A DNA stretch of 64,000 nucleotides from Siphlonurus alternatus (lineage: Eukaryota; Arthropoda; Insecta; Ephemeroptera; Siphlonuridae), in the NCBI GenBank assembly GCA_949825025.1, contig OX463779.1, positions 29,850,539 through 29,914,538 of the forward strand, in the 5' to 3' direction. The position numbers and the translations under genes are program-made. Positions 32,721 to 44,210 of the stretch are shown here, piece after piece. How positions within the stretch are numbered: position 1 is the stretch's first letter; each line of letters opens with the position of its first letter. A model generated the notes under the pieces. That model had not been told where the DNA came from. It ran no database searches and saw only the letters and a list, made by a program, of their open reading frames with translations.

Positions 32721-34212
32721 CCCTGACTCCACGGCACAGTTGGGCACAGTTAGGTGCCAAGTTCAATCTTGTGTTCTATTAACATTGTAATTTGAACTTG
32801 GCAGCCCGGTTGTTAATCCCCTTGTGCTTCGGCGCAATTGTGAAATTCACAGAGGTACCTAGTCAAAGACACTTGGCTGAACTGTGATTCTCACAAAATG
32901 GCCGAACTGTGAAAATCACAGTTCGACCAATGGTTTAGACTTGGTAGCTCTCCCCCGCCCCTTCTCCTTATTAATTTTTTATTTTTTCATTTCATTAAAG
33001 CTAATTAAGTTAACGTATTACTAAAAAAATGTAGTTTTTTAAATATTTTTATTTTATCATGGTAATTAACAGAATACTCTAGCATAAAAAATTAAAACAT
33101 TGATGCTAGCAGCTGCAACTCTTTTGTCTCTATCCCGCATATTGGCGGCCATGATGTCTGGTGATAGAATCCACTAATCAGCATTTCATGCAGCAGAGTT
33201 GAATTCATTGCCTGTAAAATTATGAAAATGAGATTATAACACACATATGAAAAGATTTTGTAAATATTTAACTCACCACATAAGTAGCTAGCCTGGGCAT
33301 AACTTCCTCAGTGTTGAAAGAAAAGAGAGAATTCAAGGGGGCGGGCTGGGCTGGAGAAAGAAAAGCTATGATAGGGCCTCTCATGATGTTAGAATTTGTA
33401 ATAATCACTGTAAAAAAGAAGCAATTTATTAGAAAAAAAAAGAACTTTGCTATTTCAATATACTTTTTAATATATTTCTTACCTTCTTTAAAGACTGCAA
33501 AGCAGACTTTTCCAATAAAAAAGAGACAGCGAGTGCGTTTGAATTCACGGGCCAGCCCGGGCTGGCCTGGGCTGAAGCGTTTTTTGTCGTCAAGTGGGGC
33601 CAGCCCGGCGGCCATTTTTCCTCCTCTCATGACGTCACTTCCTGGCTGGCCCAGGCTGACGCGGGCGGACTCTACAGTGCGCCTGAGACCTAGCGGACAG
33701 ACTGGGAACTAATTATGACGTTTCATACCAGGCGACCAAGGTCACCGCCATTTTACCCAGCCCGGGCCAGCCCGGGCTGGCCCGTGAATTCAAACGCACT
33801 CATAGACACCCATATCATATGTTGTATGTTGCTTTTTTTTTTCTTACTTCAATTTTTTAGAAACAGATGGCGCTACCATCCGGGTATAAATTTTTTCAAA
33901 GTCCAAAATTAATAAATAAATTTGATAATAATTAGATATATTGCCAATGTAGTTTATTTAATGAAAAAAAATATCAGTTGGATATTATATATATCAATTA
34001 AAGCATCATTTAAGCCCCTTCTAGTTCATAGTCGATACAACTTCAAAGAGTGTATTCAATGTGCCAAGTTACGCCAAGTTTAGAAAGCTAGGATGCTCTG
34101 GGGTACCTAATATAAACACTGTGCCCTACTGGATACTCATGGGCATTACAGCTTACCTAACTGTGAACCTTAACTGTGCCCAATTGTGCCCTACTGTGCC
34201 GTGGAGTCAGGG
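32721..34212. mobile_element. 1.49-kb TIR element, TA duplication
   Basis: CCCTGACTCCACGGCACAG at 32721 mirrors CTGTGCCGTGGAGTCAGGG at 34194-34212, with TA outside both. Inner inverted blocks continue (TTGGGCACAGTTAGG against TAACTGTGCCCAA). A second element lies inside it (33531-33802). No transposase seen; a mariner/Tc1-type MITE by duplication. Confidence 0.75.
33531..33802. mobile_element. GC-rich MITE, TIR GAGTGCGTTTGAATTC
   Basis: GAGTGCGTTTGAATTCACGG with GCCAGCCCGGGCTGG is mirrored at 33757-33802. The flanks (AGAGACAGC and ATAGACACC) are similar but not a clean duplication. Long frames here reading RASPGWPG come from the GGGCTGGCC repeats. Confidence 0.75.
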
Positions 34213-34955
34213 TAGCATACCAAAAACTATTTATTTTCTGCGATATGACAATCGTGGTACATTTGACAATTATGTTATTTGATAGATTGAGATGTCAAGT
34301 AAATGGAAAAAAATACAATATTTGCCAATGATATCTGTGAAAAATACAATAAATCATTAAATAAAATGTAAATCGACTCCAAATTTCACGTCAATAATGA
34401 CCATTTTACGACACTTATGCACTGATATTGACCCTAAGATTCTTAAAAAAATTCAGCCAATCACCGGCCATTGCTTTCCCCGCGGACTTTTGAATACGAG
34501 GGGGAAATGGAACAACAAAAAGTAATGATAAAGAATCTAGGTAAAATAAAAAAAAATGTATATGTTCAAGTTATGTACATTTATTTCTTACGTATATATT
34601 ATTGTTAAAAAAAAATTAAAATATGTTAAATTAGGAGGAATAAATCAAGTGATTCCAGTTCCCTCTCAGCACCTACTGCTGAATGTAAACAACAACAAAG
34701 CCAAGCAAACGCTATATATAATGATGGGATTTTTTATACTATCGTTTATTGGCGTATTTTTAAAATTGTTTAAACCTGATATGTTTTGTTTAATTAAGTG
34801 AAAAAAAAATCAAAATACGTAATTTGTTTATATCTATAATTAATCTGTGAATTCTGGTCCTCCATAGGGCAGCCTATAAACTTACAGGGGCATGACGTCA
34901 GCGCAATCAGCTAACTCTATATACTGGGTACATAGTCATTGACCTATATAGATAG
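34213..34955. other. AT-rich spacer
   Basis: No supported gene. Frame 34556-34801 (plus) has no recognised motif. Confidence 0.3.
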
Positions 34956-34959
34956 CCCT

Positions 34960-35265
34960 TTTTGAGATAGTCTGACTTAGGTCCCCTCTTTCCATGGGCC
35001 TGCGGATTCTCATTCTGTATATATTATATATTTAGAAATATATGCCTGCAGCCATGTGCATCGCAATTAAAATAATTTCATTGAATATTATAATAATTAT
35101 TGTTTACGCTGTTCGATATATTATAATTATTATACTCTATAATGTGCAGCTATTTGAGACAATATATAGCCTATTATAACTACATAGCTAGAATGAGGGC
35201 CCGCAGGCCCATATATGGCAAGAGGGGACCTAAGCATCTCAGATTAGCTCAAAAGGGGCTATAGA
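34960..35265. mobile_element. Short foldback MITE with ATAGCCC termini
   Basis: 'atagccctttttgagatagt' and GGTCCCCTCTTTCCATGGGC are mirrored by 'aagaggggacctaagc' and 'gctcaaaaggggctat'. The loop is AT-rich. Confidence 0.7.
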
Positions 35266-35321
35266 TCACGAGAGTGAAATTTAAAATACAACGGAGTATA
35301 TCGACCTGAAACTTTTTTATT

Positions 35322-35612
35322 GCAGAAATGGATTATAGAGGGTGCAAAGTTATGCTACCCTGATTTTTTCCAGTTTTTTTTTTGCGGCCGGGAACCATTT
35401 TTTTAAAAATATTGAATCTCTTTTTCGTGACGTCACGAGGCGGCAAGTCGGCAAGTCCTATATATCTCTTTCATAAGGAGCGGCGTCTCGTGACGTCACG
35501 AAAAGAACTTTCAATAAATTTTAAAAAATAGTTCCTGGTCTCAAAAAAATGTGAAAAAAATCAGAGTAACTTTGCACCCTTTATAATCCATTTCTGCAAT
35601 AAAAAATTTAAG
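35322..35612. mobile_element. Foldback MITE of the TAGCATAATTTGGTACC family, diverged
   Basis: 'attgcagaaatggattatag' at 35322 mirrors 'tataatccatttctgcaat' at 35582; the arms continue through 'tcgtgacgtcacga' on both sides. The layout matches the family at 45605, 54210 and 37470. Confidence 0.7.
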
Positions 35613-36021
35613 GTCAATACTCCAATAATAACATTGAATCGTGTGGGGTACGTAATAATTAAGCCATGATGCAGTAGCATTAATAGCATTATCAGTATCA
35701 TATTACCGCGATCGATAAATAACGAATTTTAATGCCATGCAGCTAGAGAAAATGTATAATAAATTACAATCATCATTGTAAAATACAATAAGTAAAATAT
35801 AATGCAATAGGTAATTGAAATTGTGTTCATGAATTTCGATCATTAATTGTAATATTGTATACGTCCTGCTGCATAATAATGGTGTGTTTAATATTATTTA
35901 TAGTTGATTAGTTGCAGTTTAAATTCCTGGAATATAATATATAATACCAAAAAAATTATATGTCTCTCGGTATACACGGCGGACCAAAAATAATTATAAA
36001 TATACAACAAATTAAAACCAA
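35613..36021. other. AT-rich spacer
   Basis: Nothing recognisable. Confidence 0.3.
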
Positions 36022-36025
36022 TTAA

Positions 36026-36686
36026 AGTAGAGTGAGCGATTTCATTTTTTGGAATATTTTATTTTCTAAAACTTGTTTAACTCGCCCTCTATTGAGAAAT
36101 GAAAACCAAAAAATTCCATCTCAAATAGCTTCACCACAAAAAATTCCCAAAGTTGGTGTTTCGGAAGCCTTTAACATGCATCCTTATGGAACAGAAAACA
36201 GCTTTTTACTCCAAATTTGTCTGAACTATGGTACCAATTAAAAAATACGTACGTAATCTACGATAAATTCTTTAATGGATTTTCAAATAATTTTTTTTTT
36301 TTTTTTACCGAGCCGTTTTTCCATGCAAAAAAAAAAAATATTTAACTTTTTGCGGGTTAATTCCCATAGAGATTTTCAAGATTTTTTTCCGAAAAAACGG
36401 CCCCGTAAAAAAAAAAATTATTTGAAAATCCATTAATAAAGAATTTATCATAGATTACGTACGTATTTTTTAATTGGTACCATAGTTCGGACGAAGTTGG
36501 AGTAAAAAGCTGTTTTCTGTTCCATATAAGGATGCATGTTAACGGCCTCCGAAACACCAACTTTGGGAATTTTTTGTGGTGAAGCTATTTGAGATGTAAT
36601 TTTTCGGTTTTCATTTCTCAATAGAGGATGAGTTAAACTATTTTTAGAAAATAAAATATTCAAAAAAATGAAATCGCTCACTCTAC
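36026..36686. mobile_element. TTAA foldback element, terminus AGTAGAGTGAGCG (copy 1)
   Basis: AGTAGAGTGAGCGATTTCAT mirrors 'tgaaatcgctcactctac' at 36669-36686; TTAA at 36022-36025 and 36687-36690. Arms of about 300 bp match closely ('attcccaaagttggtgtttc'). Same family as 48369-49021. Confidence 0.85.
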
Positions 36687-36704
36687 TTAAACTATCATGA
36701 TGCA

Positions 36705-37130
36705 ATTCATGAGTTGTAAAATGTTGTTCAAAGAGCTAAACATTCTACCATTGCCAGCTTTGTATATATATAGCTCAAGTATTAATGTTTGTTAAAAAGA
36801 ACCCGCATTATTTTGAAAAATGTAAATTCAAGCATAATTATACTACACGGCATAAAGATAATTTTGTACTCTCACGCCATAGAACAACAGCATATCAACA
36901 AGGACTACTATACAGTGCACAAAAATTCTTTAACCATATCCCTATGTACATAAAATATGAAAATAGTTTGCCCATGTTTAAGAAGAAAGTGAAAGAATAT
37001 CTTCTTCAAAAAGAGATATACAAGATGGACGATATTTTTAAAGACTGAAATGAATTAAACACCATTATTTATGTATGTATTATTGACTTGTCTTTATGGA
37101 AGATTAATAAACTTCTTATTTCTTATTTAA
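36705..37130 (+). mobile_element. LINE reverse-transcriptase C-terminal fragment with 3' tail
   Basis: FKELNILPLPALYIYSS in one frame passes, after a frameshift, to VKKNPHYF...HNYTTRHKDNFVLSRHRT...LLYSAQKFFNHIPMYIK...FKKKVKEYLL, ending TGA at 37046-37048. This is the usual end of a CR1/Jockey-like ORF2 ('YNTR-x-x-x-N-x-x-x-R-x-R-T'). The 3' UTR-like tail ends 'cttatttcttattt'. 5'-truncated and frameshifted. Confidence 0.75.
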
Positions 37131-37465
37131 AATTTAATGAATATATTATAAAATCTTAAAAATCGATCTTCTGTTAATATAGAACTGGAAAATCAAACTG
37201 AGTTTTTTATACTGTATATAAATTAACTTTAATTGAGCAGGCAGTATGCAGTGCTTGAAAAAAAAATATATATATAAATTAAGAAAAGAAATAAAATATT
37301 AGTTTCGGCCAAAATTAATAAGTTGGCAATTATTGTTTTTGTAAATTGAATTTTTTTAGAGGAAATTGTTTTTTTCAAAGAAAGAAGATTTTTTTAATTT
37401 GAACTTTTATTAGAAATTAAATATTTTATTACAATTAATGGACAACCTGCATGACCAATTTTTTA
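37131..37465. other. AT-rich spacer
   Basis: Nothing recognisable. Confidence 0.3.
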
Positions 37466-37467
37466 TA

Positions 37468-37600
37468 GCAAAAATGAATAGAGGGTACCAAATTATGCTA
37501 CTCTGAATTTTTTCAGACTTTTTTAAGTCCTATAGAACTATTTTAAAATAAATATTGAAATTGCGGCTACGCCCTCTGAAGGCGTCAATTGGCATCTAGG
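37468..37600. mobile_element. Half-element of the TAGCATAATTTGGTACC family
   Basis: 'gaatagagggtaccaaatta' through 'actattttaaaataaatatt' matches the left arm of the copies at 45605 and 54360. No right arm follows; the sequence changes at a G11 run (37637-37650). Confidence 0.6.
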
Positions 37601-37774
37601 CCCCAGCCAGTGGCTTAGCCAGGATTTGCCCAAGAAGGGGGGGGGGGGGTCCTCAGGATAAAGATCGAGAAAACACCCAATAGGCCGCCACAGACGCTCT
37701 TTTTCTAGAGAACACACCGCTTTTTTTGGGGTAAAGTTGTGGAAAAATACTATTATAGAAAATGTATATGGTCT

Positions 37775-37940
37775 AGCTGGGGCACGGCCGGACTGGCCTA
37801 TCCTAGCGTGGGTTAGTGGGCCGCGACAAAAGTGGGTCGCCGGGGCAAATGTGGGCCGCCGGCCACAAAGAAAAAAAGAGGGTAAAAAAGAGAAAAGAAA
37901 GAGGGAGAAGGAGAAGGAGAAAAAGGAAAATAAGAACAAA
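37775..37940. repeat. GC-rich dispersed repeat, inverted relative to 3740-3965
   Basis: GCACGGCCGGACTGGCCTAT, GTGGGCCGCGACAAAAGTGG and GGCAAATGTGGGCCGCCGG then an A/G-rich tract, the reverse complement layout of the 3.8-kb copy. Confidence 0.6.
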
Positions 37941-38041
37941 ATGATAACAATCAACTATTAGCGAAATTAAAGAGATTTTTAAAACCCATGATGCATGCAA
38001 TGAACAATTATTATTATATATAATGGACCATTTTATCTTAA

Positions 38042-38709
38042 TGTAGAGCTCCTATCAGGACAAAAATGAGTTAGTATTTTCTAAAAATCATTCAAGTGAT
38101 CCACCGTATCGAACCGAAAAAAAAAATCTCTCACATAAACCTTTGCCAGAAAATAAATCCAAAGTCAGAGTAATTAAACGAGTCGCTTAACATTTTAAGG
38201 CCTTACCTATATAACCAAGACACTCGAATATCTCGAAAAAATAAACCCTAGGTCTTAGGAGATATGAAAAAAATATAGCGATGTTCTGTGACACGAGCTT
38301 TAACCAAAACCAAATATTTTTTTTCGCTCGAATCCATTTATCCGTAAAAAATAACAGTCTATATAATAGCAATGTTCATTTCCATAAGAGTTTTTCTTTA
38401 TTTTTGTACGGAAAAATGGATTGGAGCCAAAAAAATTTGGTTGGTCATAGAACCAAACAATTAATATTTTTTCTATGATAGAAAATCGTTATATTTTTCA
38501 TACCACCTAACGGTGTATTTCTTTCTTTTATTTTCAAGATATTCGAGGGTCTTTGTAAACGACACGTTTGCTGTAACTTTGGAATTTTTTCTGGCAAACC
38601 TATGTGAGATAGAATTTTTTGGAATTCGGTTTGATATGGAGGACCACTTGAATTATTTTAAAAAAATACTAACTCAATTAACTGATAGGAAACTCATAGG
38701 AACTCTACT
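38042..38709. mobile_element. TTAA foldback element, terminus (A/T)GTAGAG
   Basis: 'tgtagagctcctatcaggac' at the left; 'ctgataggaaactcatagga' and 'actctact' at the right, with TTAA at 38038-38041 and 38710-38713. Inner blocks mirror ('gtgatccaccgtatcgaacc' against 'ggtttgatatggaggaccac'). The interior is related to 54694-55527. Confidence 0.75.
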
Positions 38710-38713
38710 TTAA

Positions 38714-39715
38714 GCTGAAATTACACGGTACAAAATTTCAAATTATTGAACACTGCATTCAATTTTTCATTTTTTATAAGAAAATTTCCACGCTCTTTGT
38801 TTGTATTATAGAGATTTTTTTTTTTTTTTTTGTAAGAAAATATAGATAAAAAAATGTATAATTTAATAACGTCTTTCATAAATCAAGGAATTTATACACA
38901 GTATGCCTGGTATACTGCGCTCGTAATGTTATATGAAAAATCAGGTCTTTCTAAGTACTATGGGAGTTTTATCCAGGGCAGACTATATATATGCGACCCA
39001 GGAAATTTTAGTACTTTCTAATAAAGTTAAATCACTAAATTTGGAATAATAAAAAATAACTATATCATATATATATTATATTAGATTACAATCAAGTGGA
39101 AATTAACATGCATCAGAAAAATATTTCAGAGATTAAATTATTTTAATGAATTTTGGTTACATTAATTTGATGAAAACAATATTAAAAATAAAATTTCACT
39201 ACAAAATGAAAAAAAAAAAAAAAAAATGTAATGAACATTTATTCTTAAAAGAAGGGCATTTCAATTTTAATTAAATTTAATGCAGAAGGAAATTAAAAAC
39301 TAAAATTTAAACTTGCATACAAGTACTCAAAATTACGTATAATATATTAAGAAAATTCCATTTTCAAACTCGTACGTATAATTAATTTAATTTAAATACT
39401 CGGTTTATTAAGCAATTAATTATTAATATATACTTATATTGCATGTTACAGTATTTTTAGTCTTGTCTTGATTTATATTTTGTCCAATGGACACGGGCGC
39501 GCCTTATAAGTTTTTTTTTTTTTTTTTTTTTTTGCATAATTGAATGAATGTAGATGATAATGGGTACCAGATTATTTTTTTAATGACATATAATTTTAAA
39601 TATATTTTTAAAACCAATTGTATATATATTTGCAACTAAAAATATATTTAGTAGTTTCATTTTTTTTCCTTAAAAAACATAATTGTACATAGGATTTCTA
39701 TGAAATATCATTAAA
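38714..39715. other. AT-rich spacer with homopolymers
   Basis: Long A and T runs (38816-38832, 39210-39227, 39509-39532). No gene seen. Confidence 0.3.
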
Positions 39716-39719
39716 AAAT

Positions 39720-39905
39720 TTATTTCAGTTTTTAGTGTAATTTGTTAAAAATTTAGTGAAAATTCTAGTGAAATCCTAAAAAAAATCGCACCTGCGGCGG
39801 GCTACTGGGGAGCTACGCCCTCCCAGACCCCCCTTTCGAGTGTTAGCCTCAGCCTCTGTGGGCCGTCGTTCCTTCTCGCTCGGTGGGCCGTTGCGGCCCA
39901 GGGAA
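39720..39905. repeat. GC-rich dispersed repeat, inverted copy of 125-330
   Basis: 'agtgaaaattctagtgaaat' then GCGGCGGGCTACTGGGGAGC, CCTCCCAGACCCCCCTTTCG and CGCTCGGTGGGCCGTTGCGG, matching the left-edge copy in reverse. Confidence 0.7.
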
Positions 39906-40077
39906 TTAATAATTAATAAAATAAAAATAAGACTAGCTAGCTGATGCAATTTTTTTAAAATGTTGTATTTTTTCACCCCATTATTTTTATTTCTTTTTAA
40001 TACGTGCACTATATAACGTAATAAATATAGCTTAATATAATTTGAGTAAATCATTTTAGTTAAATCAAGTAATATTC

Positions 40078-40332
40078 ATCAGCAGTGGGCATACATGATA
40101 AAAATGTGTAAATTGCTCCAAAATACCAATCAATCAAGTAATTCATCAATATAACCACTTTTATATTATTTTTATTACTTTTATGATATTAGTTTTATGA
40201 TTAGTTTTATTAGTTTTATATACAAATATATTATATAGTACACTGATGTAATTCGGATATTAAATTTTTTCGGAGGAAGATTGAGTTCTATATATTATTA
40301 TATAGGTATAATGCTTTCTAAACACAGTTCAT

Positions 40333-40372
<40 letters not shown>

Positions 40373-41164
40373 GAACTGTGACACAGTCACTGATAGCAAT
40401 TCATCACCTTAAATAATTGTATAAAATATACATCAGTATTATGTTTGCCTTGTTGTAAAGCGCGCATGGCTTGCTTACGAGGGTGGGAGACTCAGGGTAG
40501 ATTGTGAGAAGAGGGAGGTTTCCTCCCCTCACTCTCTTGTATCTCTGCTCCCTAGCTCTCTCGCCCTGAGAGCATAAAAGCGGGCGCTCGGCGCCCACTC
40601 GCTCTCTTGGTTCTCAGCAGACTTATCTCTATCTCTCGATACAAGTAGCGCGTCTCATCACTCCTTAAGTGATGAGACGGCGCTTAGATTGTCCTGGGTT
40701 CGACCCAGGGCTGTAACGTAGAATAACCGACTGCTGGTGCTGACTGCATGTGTATATTGTTTGTAATTGTGATTGTGAATGTAAATTGTGGTAAAGTATT
40801 GTATTTGGTATAAGAATATAGCCACGAGGTTTGTCAAATCCATCTAATGACTTCTTACTTAATTAATATAATTACCTGATCCATGTAGCGAAACTATGCC
40901 AGGCAGGTCAAGTTTGATTTGATTTTAAGGAGGCACAGTAGATTCGTCACAGAACTGTGTTTAGAAAGCATTATACCTATATAATAATATATAGAACTCA
41001 ATTTTCTTCCGAAAAAATTTAATATCCTAATTACATCAGTGTACTATATAATATATTTGTATATAAAACTAATAAAAATAATATAAAAGTGGTTATTATT
41101 GATGAATTACTTGATTGATTGGTATTTTGGAGCAATTTACACATTTTTGTCATTTATGCCCCTG

Positions 41165-41190
<26 letters not shown>
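40078..41190. mobile_element. Foldback element interrupted by a solo LTR
   Basis: 'catcagcagtgggcatacat' at 40078 and 'aaattgctccaaaataccaa' are mirrored at 41110-41175. 'ggtataatgctttctaaaca' (40305) mirrors 'tgtttagaaagcattatacc' (40957). The AT-rich loop between the arms received the LTR at 40377-40951. Confidence 0.8.
40377..40951 (+). mobile_element. Solo LTR (575 bp) of an LTR retrotransposon
   Basis: It begins TGTGACACAG and ends CGTCACA, with the 4-bp duplication GAAC at 40373-40376 and 40952-40955. Inside, ATAAAAGCGGGCGC (40574) looks like a TATA box before a GC-rich leader. The foldback arms give the empty site. No second LTR or internal region is near, so it is a recombination remnant. 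A 4-bp duplication suits Ty3/gypsy-type elements; orientation is inferred from the TATA-like box. Confidence 0.75.
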
Positions 41191-41209
<19 letters not shown>

Positions 41210-41350
41210 TTTAATAGACAATAATGGTTGCATTTTTTTATTTCATAATTAGAAAATATACCTAAAATTATGCTTTTCTGAATTTTTTCAGATTTTTTGG
41301 AGTGCGGGAACTAATTTTAAAAAAATATTTGAAATTTCTGAATTAGGGTG
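41168..41350. repeat. (TA)n tract followed by half of a TAGCATAATTTGGTACC-family element
   Basis: (TA)20 at 41168-41208. Then 'aaattatgcttttctgaatt' and 'ttcagattttttggagtgcg' resemble the left arm of the 45605 copy. Confidence 0.55.
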
Positions 41351-42600
41351 GTACACCTGATGGGACAACCATGACGTCATTTGTCGTGCTGTGATGCAAC
41401 GTTGCTACAGGACATCGGTGATCTGGCGAGAACTGGTCACCGCACTGTCCAACACTGTTCTTGATGCCTGTTTTATATTTTTAAGGCATGTTGAAACGAG
41501 CCATAATTAATCATTTATTTAGTTGCCATGATTCTTTGGTAGGAAAAAGCTACGCAGTGTTCGATATAATATAGAAAATATAATTAATCTACATAGTGCA
41601 GCAGCATTATTAATTTTGGACTAAAGACAACTAGTTAGTTAAAATTAATACAGTATTTTAATTGTAAGAAATGCAACTCGTATGATCCATCCTGCAGGCT
41701 TTCGATCGAGGCGCCTCGATCATGGCCCATAATATATATATAACTCACCTTATTTTGAGCACTGCATGCTTATACAAATAGTTTGAAATGATTTTTTCAC
41801 ATTGATATAATACGAATTTACGAGACCTATATCTGTATAAGGTATAAACATAATTATGTAGTAATATTAAAATTATATTGTTATCGCACCATGTAATTTT
41901 GCTTATTTATAATATAAGAAAAAGAAAACAAGAAAATATAATTAAAATAATTATTATAAATATTTGGAGTATTTTTATTAATGTTACTAAATAATGAGAT
42001 TGTAATATTTTATTGCAATTAACAATTTACAACACCACTTACTTTACGTATGTGATATTATGTGAAGCAAAAACAAAAAAATCATGCAAAGAATAAAACT
42101 GTTCGTTTCTGTATATTTCATTGTGAATAAAAAATGAAAATATTAATTTGTGAATTGCGATATCTATTTTTTTTACAAACATAAATGTTCGAAAATTGAG
42201 TTCAATGTACATTAGGATGTTGTTATTCATGTCCTTTTTTATTTTTGTTGATACGTCACTCCTAACTCGCGCTATGCGACCACGAGTACGAGAAAACGTG
42301 GTCGCGGCCGCCGCGCGGCCGTACGCTTGCATGTAAAAGATCGCTTCGACCTTAAGCGATGTGACGTCATCGCTACTAGCCGCGTGGCATTCTTTCGCTC
42401 ATATCTAGACAACGGTGCGACCTAAGCAACTAAAACTTGCGTCCGGACTCTTAATTGTGAGGACCATATCTGCATATGAATTTTCAAGTTCAGGAACCCT
42501 TTAAGGAAAATAATAAGTATTAAATAGTAAGCAAGTTCTGCATTGCTCTGCTTTATACAACTGAGTCTAAAGACAGATAGCTGTATTTTTAGCCTGTTAT
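41351..42600. other. Mostly AT-rich spacer with a CpG-rich patch
   Basis: No supported gene. At 42255-42420 a CpG-rich stretch contains GCGACCACG/CGTGGTCGC as an inverted pair and GCGGCCGCCGCGCGGCC, possibly another short element. Confidence 0.3.
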
Positions 42601-42606
42601 GACGTC

Positions 42607-42759
42607 CATGCGCGGATTCGGAAAAAAAAAAAACGGGTGCATGCATGGGCTGCCTCCAATAAGGCCATAATGTTAAATAAAAAAGTTGCCCATGTTAAAT
42701 CCAACTCTTCGGGGGAGGGGGCCGTCTACAGCCCCCCCCCTTTCCTGGATCCGCGCCTG
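42607..42759. mobile_element. 153-bp hAT MITE, TIR CA(T/G)GCGCGGAT
   Basis: CATGCGCGGATTCGG and CCTGGATCCGCGCCTG end the element. Flanks ATGACGTC (42599-42606) and ATGACGCC (42760-42767) agree at 7 of 8 bases. Confidence 0.7.
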
Positions 42760-43209
42760 ATGACGCCATCGATCGAGTCATGCTGATCCGATGCATGATT
42801 AATTATAAACTTAATTATATAATTATATTGAATAGTAACGTACGTGCCATGATTTTTATAAGTAGATGCAATAATACAATAATAACCAGTGGTGAAGGTA
42901 GTTTTAATATTTTACAAGTGCGCTTCAGATAGAGGCCTGAAGGGCCAAAAACCACTCCGGTGGCCCAGTTGTATCATGTCCGAAGGCATGATTTTTTGGG
43001 AAAAAGGGGCGTGGCTTCTTATTTTTTAATATTGAAATGTTGTTTTAAAATTGATTTATAGTATTTGAATATATCTTCATTTTAAGTAAAATTAAATAAT
43101 TATCCAAACGTTGAAAAAATAACTAAATAAATAAAAATTTAATGAGTGATTTAAATTAATTTCTTAAAAAAAATATTCAAAAATATTCCTTGTGCTATAT
43201 GCTATATCT

Positions 43210-43642
43210 CAGAGGGGTGTAAAACTCGCGGCCCGCGAGGTCGTTTTCAGTTGCCCGTCAACAAATAATAAAAATAATTGAGTTTACGAATAAAAACAGA
43301 AAAATAAAATCGTCGAATTTAAAAAAATCGGCTTCAAAAACTTAAATTAATAATTAAATTTTATTTTTAGTGAAATATTCCTATGTTTCTGTATAAAAAA
43401 TGTTAAAAAATATGAACTGCCATGACCCCGTTTCTAAAAAATAAAAAAAAAATGCGTCTGAGGCGGGCTACGGGGGCCGGGGGGCTAGCGCCCCCAGACC
43501 CCTTACTGTATCGAAGCCCTGCACTACCTCGACTTCAAAACCGTATCCCCCCTCTCCCCCCACCACGCAAGGCCCCACGGCCCGCGGTCAGCTGCAGTTT
43601 CTCCCATGTGGCCCGCCACTAGAAATGAGTTTGACACCCCTG
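43210..43642. mobile_element. 433-bp hAT MITE, TIR CAG-GGGTGT-AAACTC
   Basis: CAGAGGGGTGTAAAACTCG at the left and GAGTTTGACACCCCTG at the right, with the exact 8-bp duplication CTATATCT at 43202-43209 and 43643-43650. A CAGGGGTGTCAAACTC end followed by GCGGCCCGC is a widespread animal hAT terminus. A copy of the GC-rich dispersed repeat (GCGGGCTACGGGGGCC) lies inside at about 43455. Confidence 0.9.
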
Positions 43643-43794
43643 CTATATCTAATAATCTAATAATTTTATTAATCAGCTAATAAAAATTTTAATATTAAAA
43701 AAAAAATCACTACAGTGATTTCTACAGCAAATCGATCTTTATTGTTTAAATGACAGCAGAATTAATATAGTAAAAATACTTCACAGTTAACTTT

Positions 43795-44210
43795 TAAGGG
43801 TATTATGGGTAAGGTAATGCGAGCCCAATGTTAAAAAAAAAAAAAAAATCTCACACATGAAATTTATGAACAAAATTTAAAATGTTCTCCCTTACATCCC
43901 CTAATATCAGTGACTAAAATATCAGGAATGCAGACAAATTCAGCTAGTTTTTGAGTTATGATTTTTAAAGTTGACTAATTTAATTAAAATGGAAGTTTGA
44001 TTTTTCCATTTTAAAGTAGTCAACTTTAAAAGTTCATAACTCAAAAACTATACGAATTTATGTACCTGATATTTTTGCTACTGATAGGGGATGTAGAGGA
44101 GAACATTTTGTTATTTTTTTTCCCCCATAATTTTCATGATATCATTTTTTTAAAATTATTTTTAACGTTGAGCGCGTGCGTTAGTTTCCCCTGAATTACG
44201 ATTTGAAATG
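43795..44210. mobile_element. Foldback MITE
   Basis: 'gttttgagttatgatttttaaagttgacta' style inverted blocks meet at about 44000: 'gtttttgagttatgattttt' (43950) against 'aaaagttcataactcaaaaa' (44028); outer blocks 'acatcccctaatatcagtga' and 'actgataggggatgt' also pair. Confidence 0.65.

Noticed and set aside
33268..33912. Frames with RASPGWPG and similar
   Set aside because: They come from the GGCCAGCCCGGGCTGG inverted repeats of a MITE.
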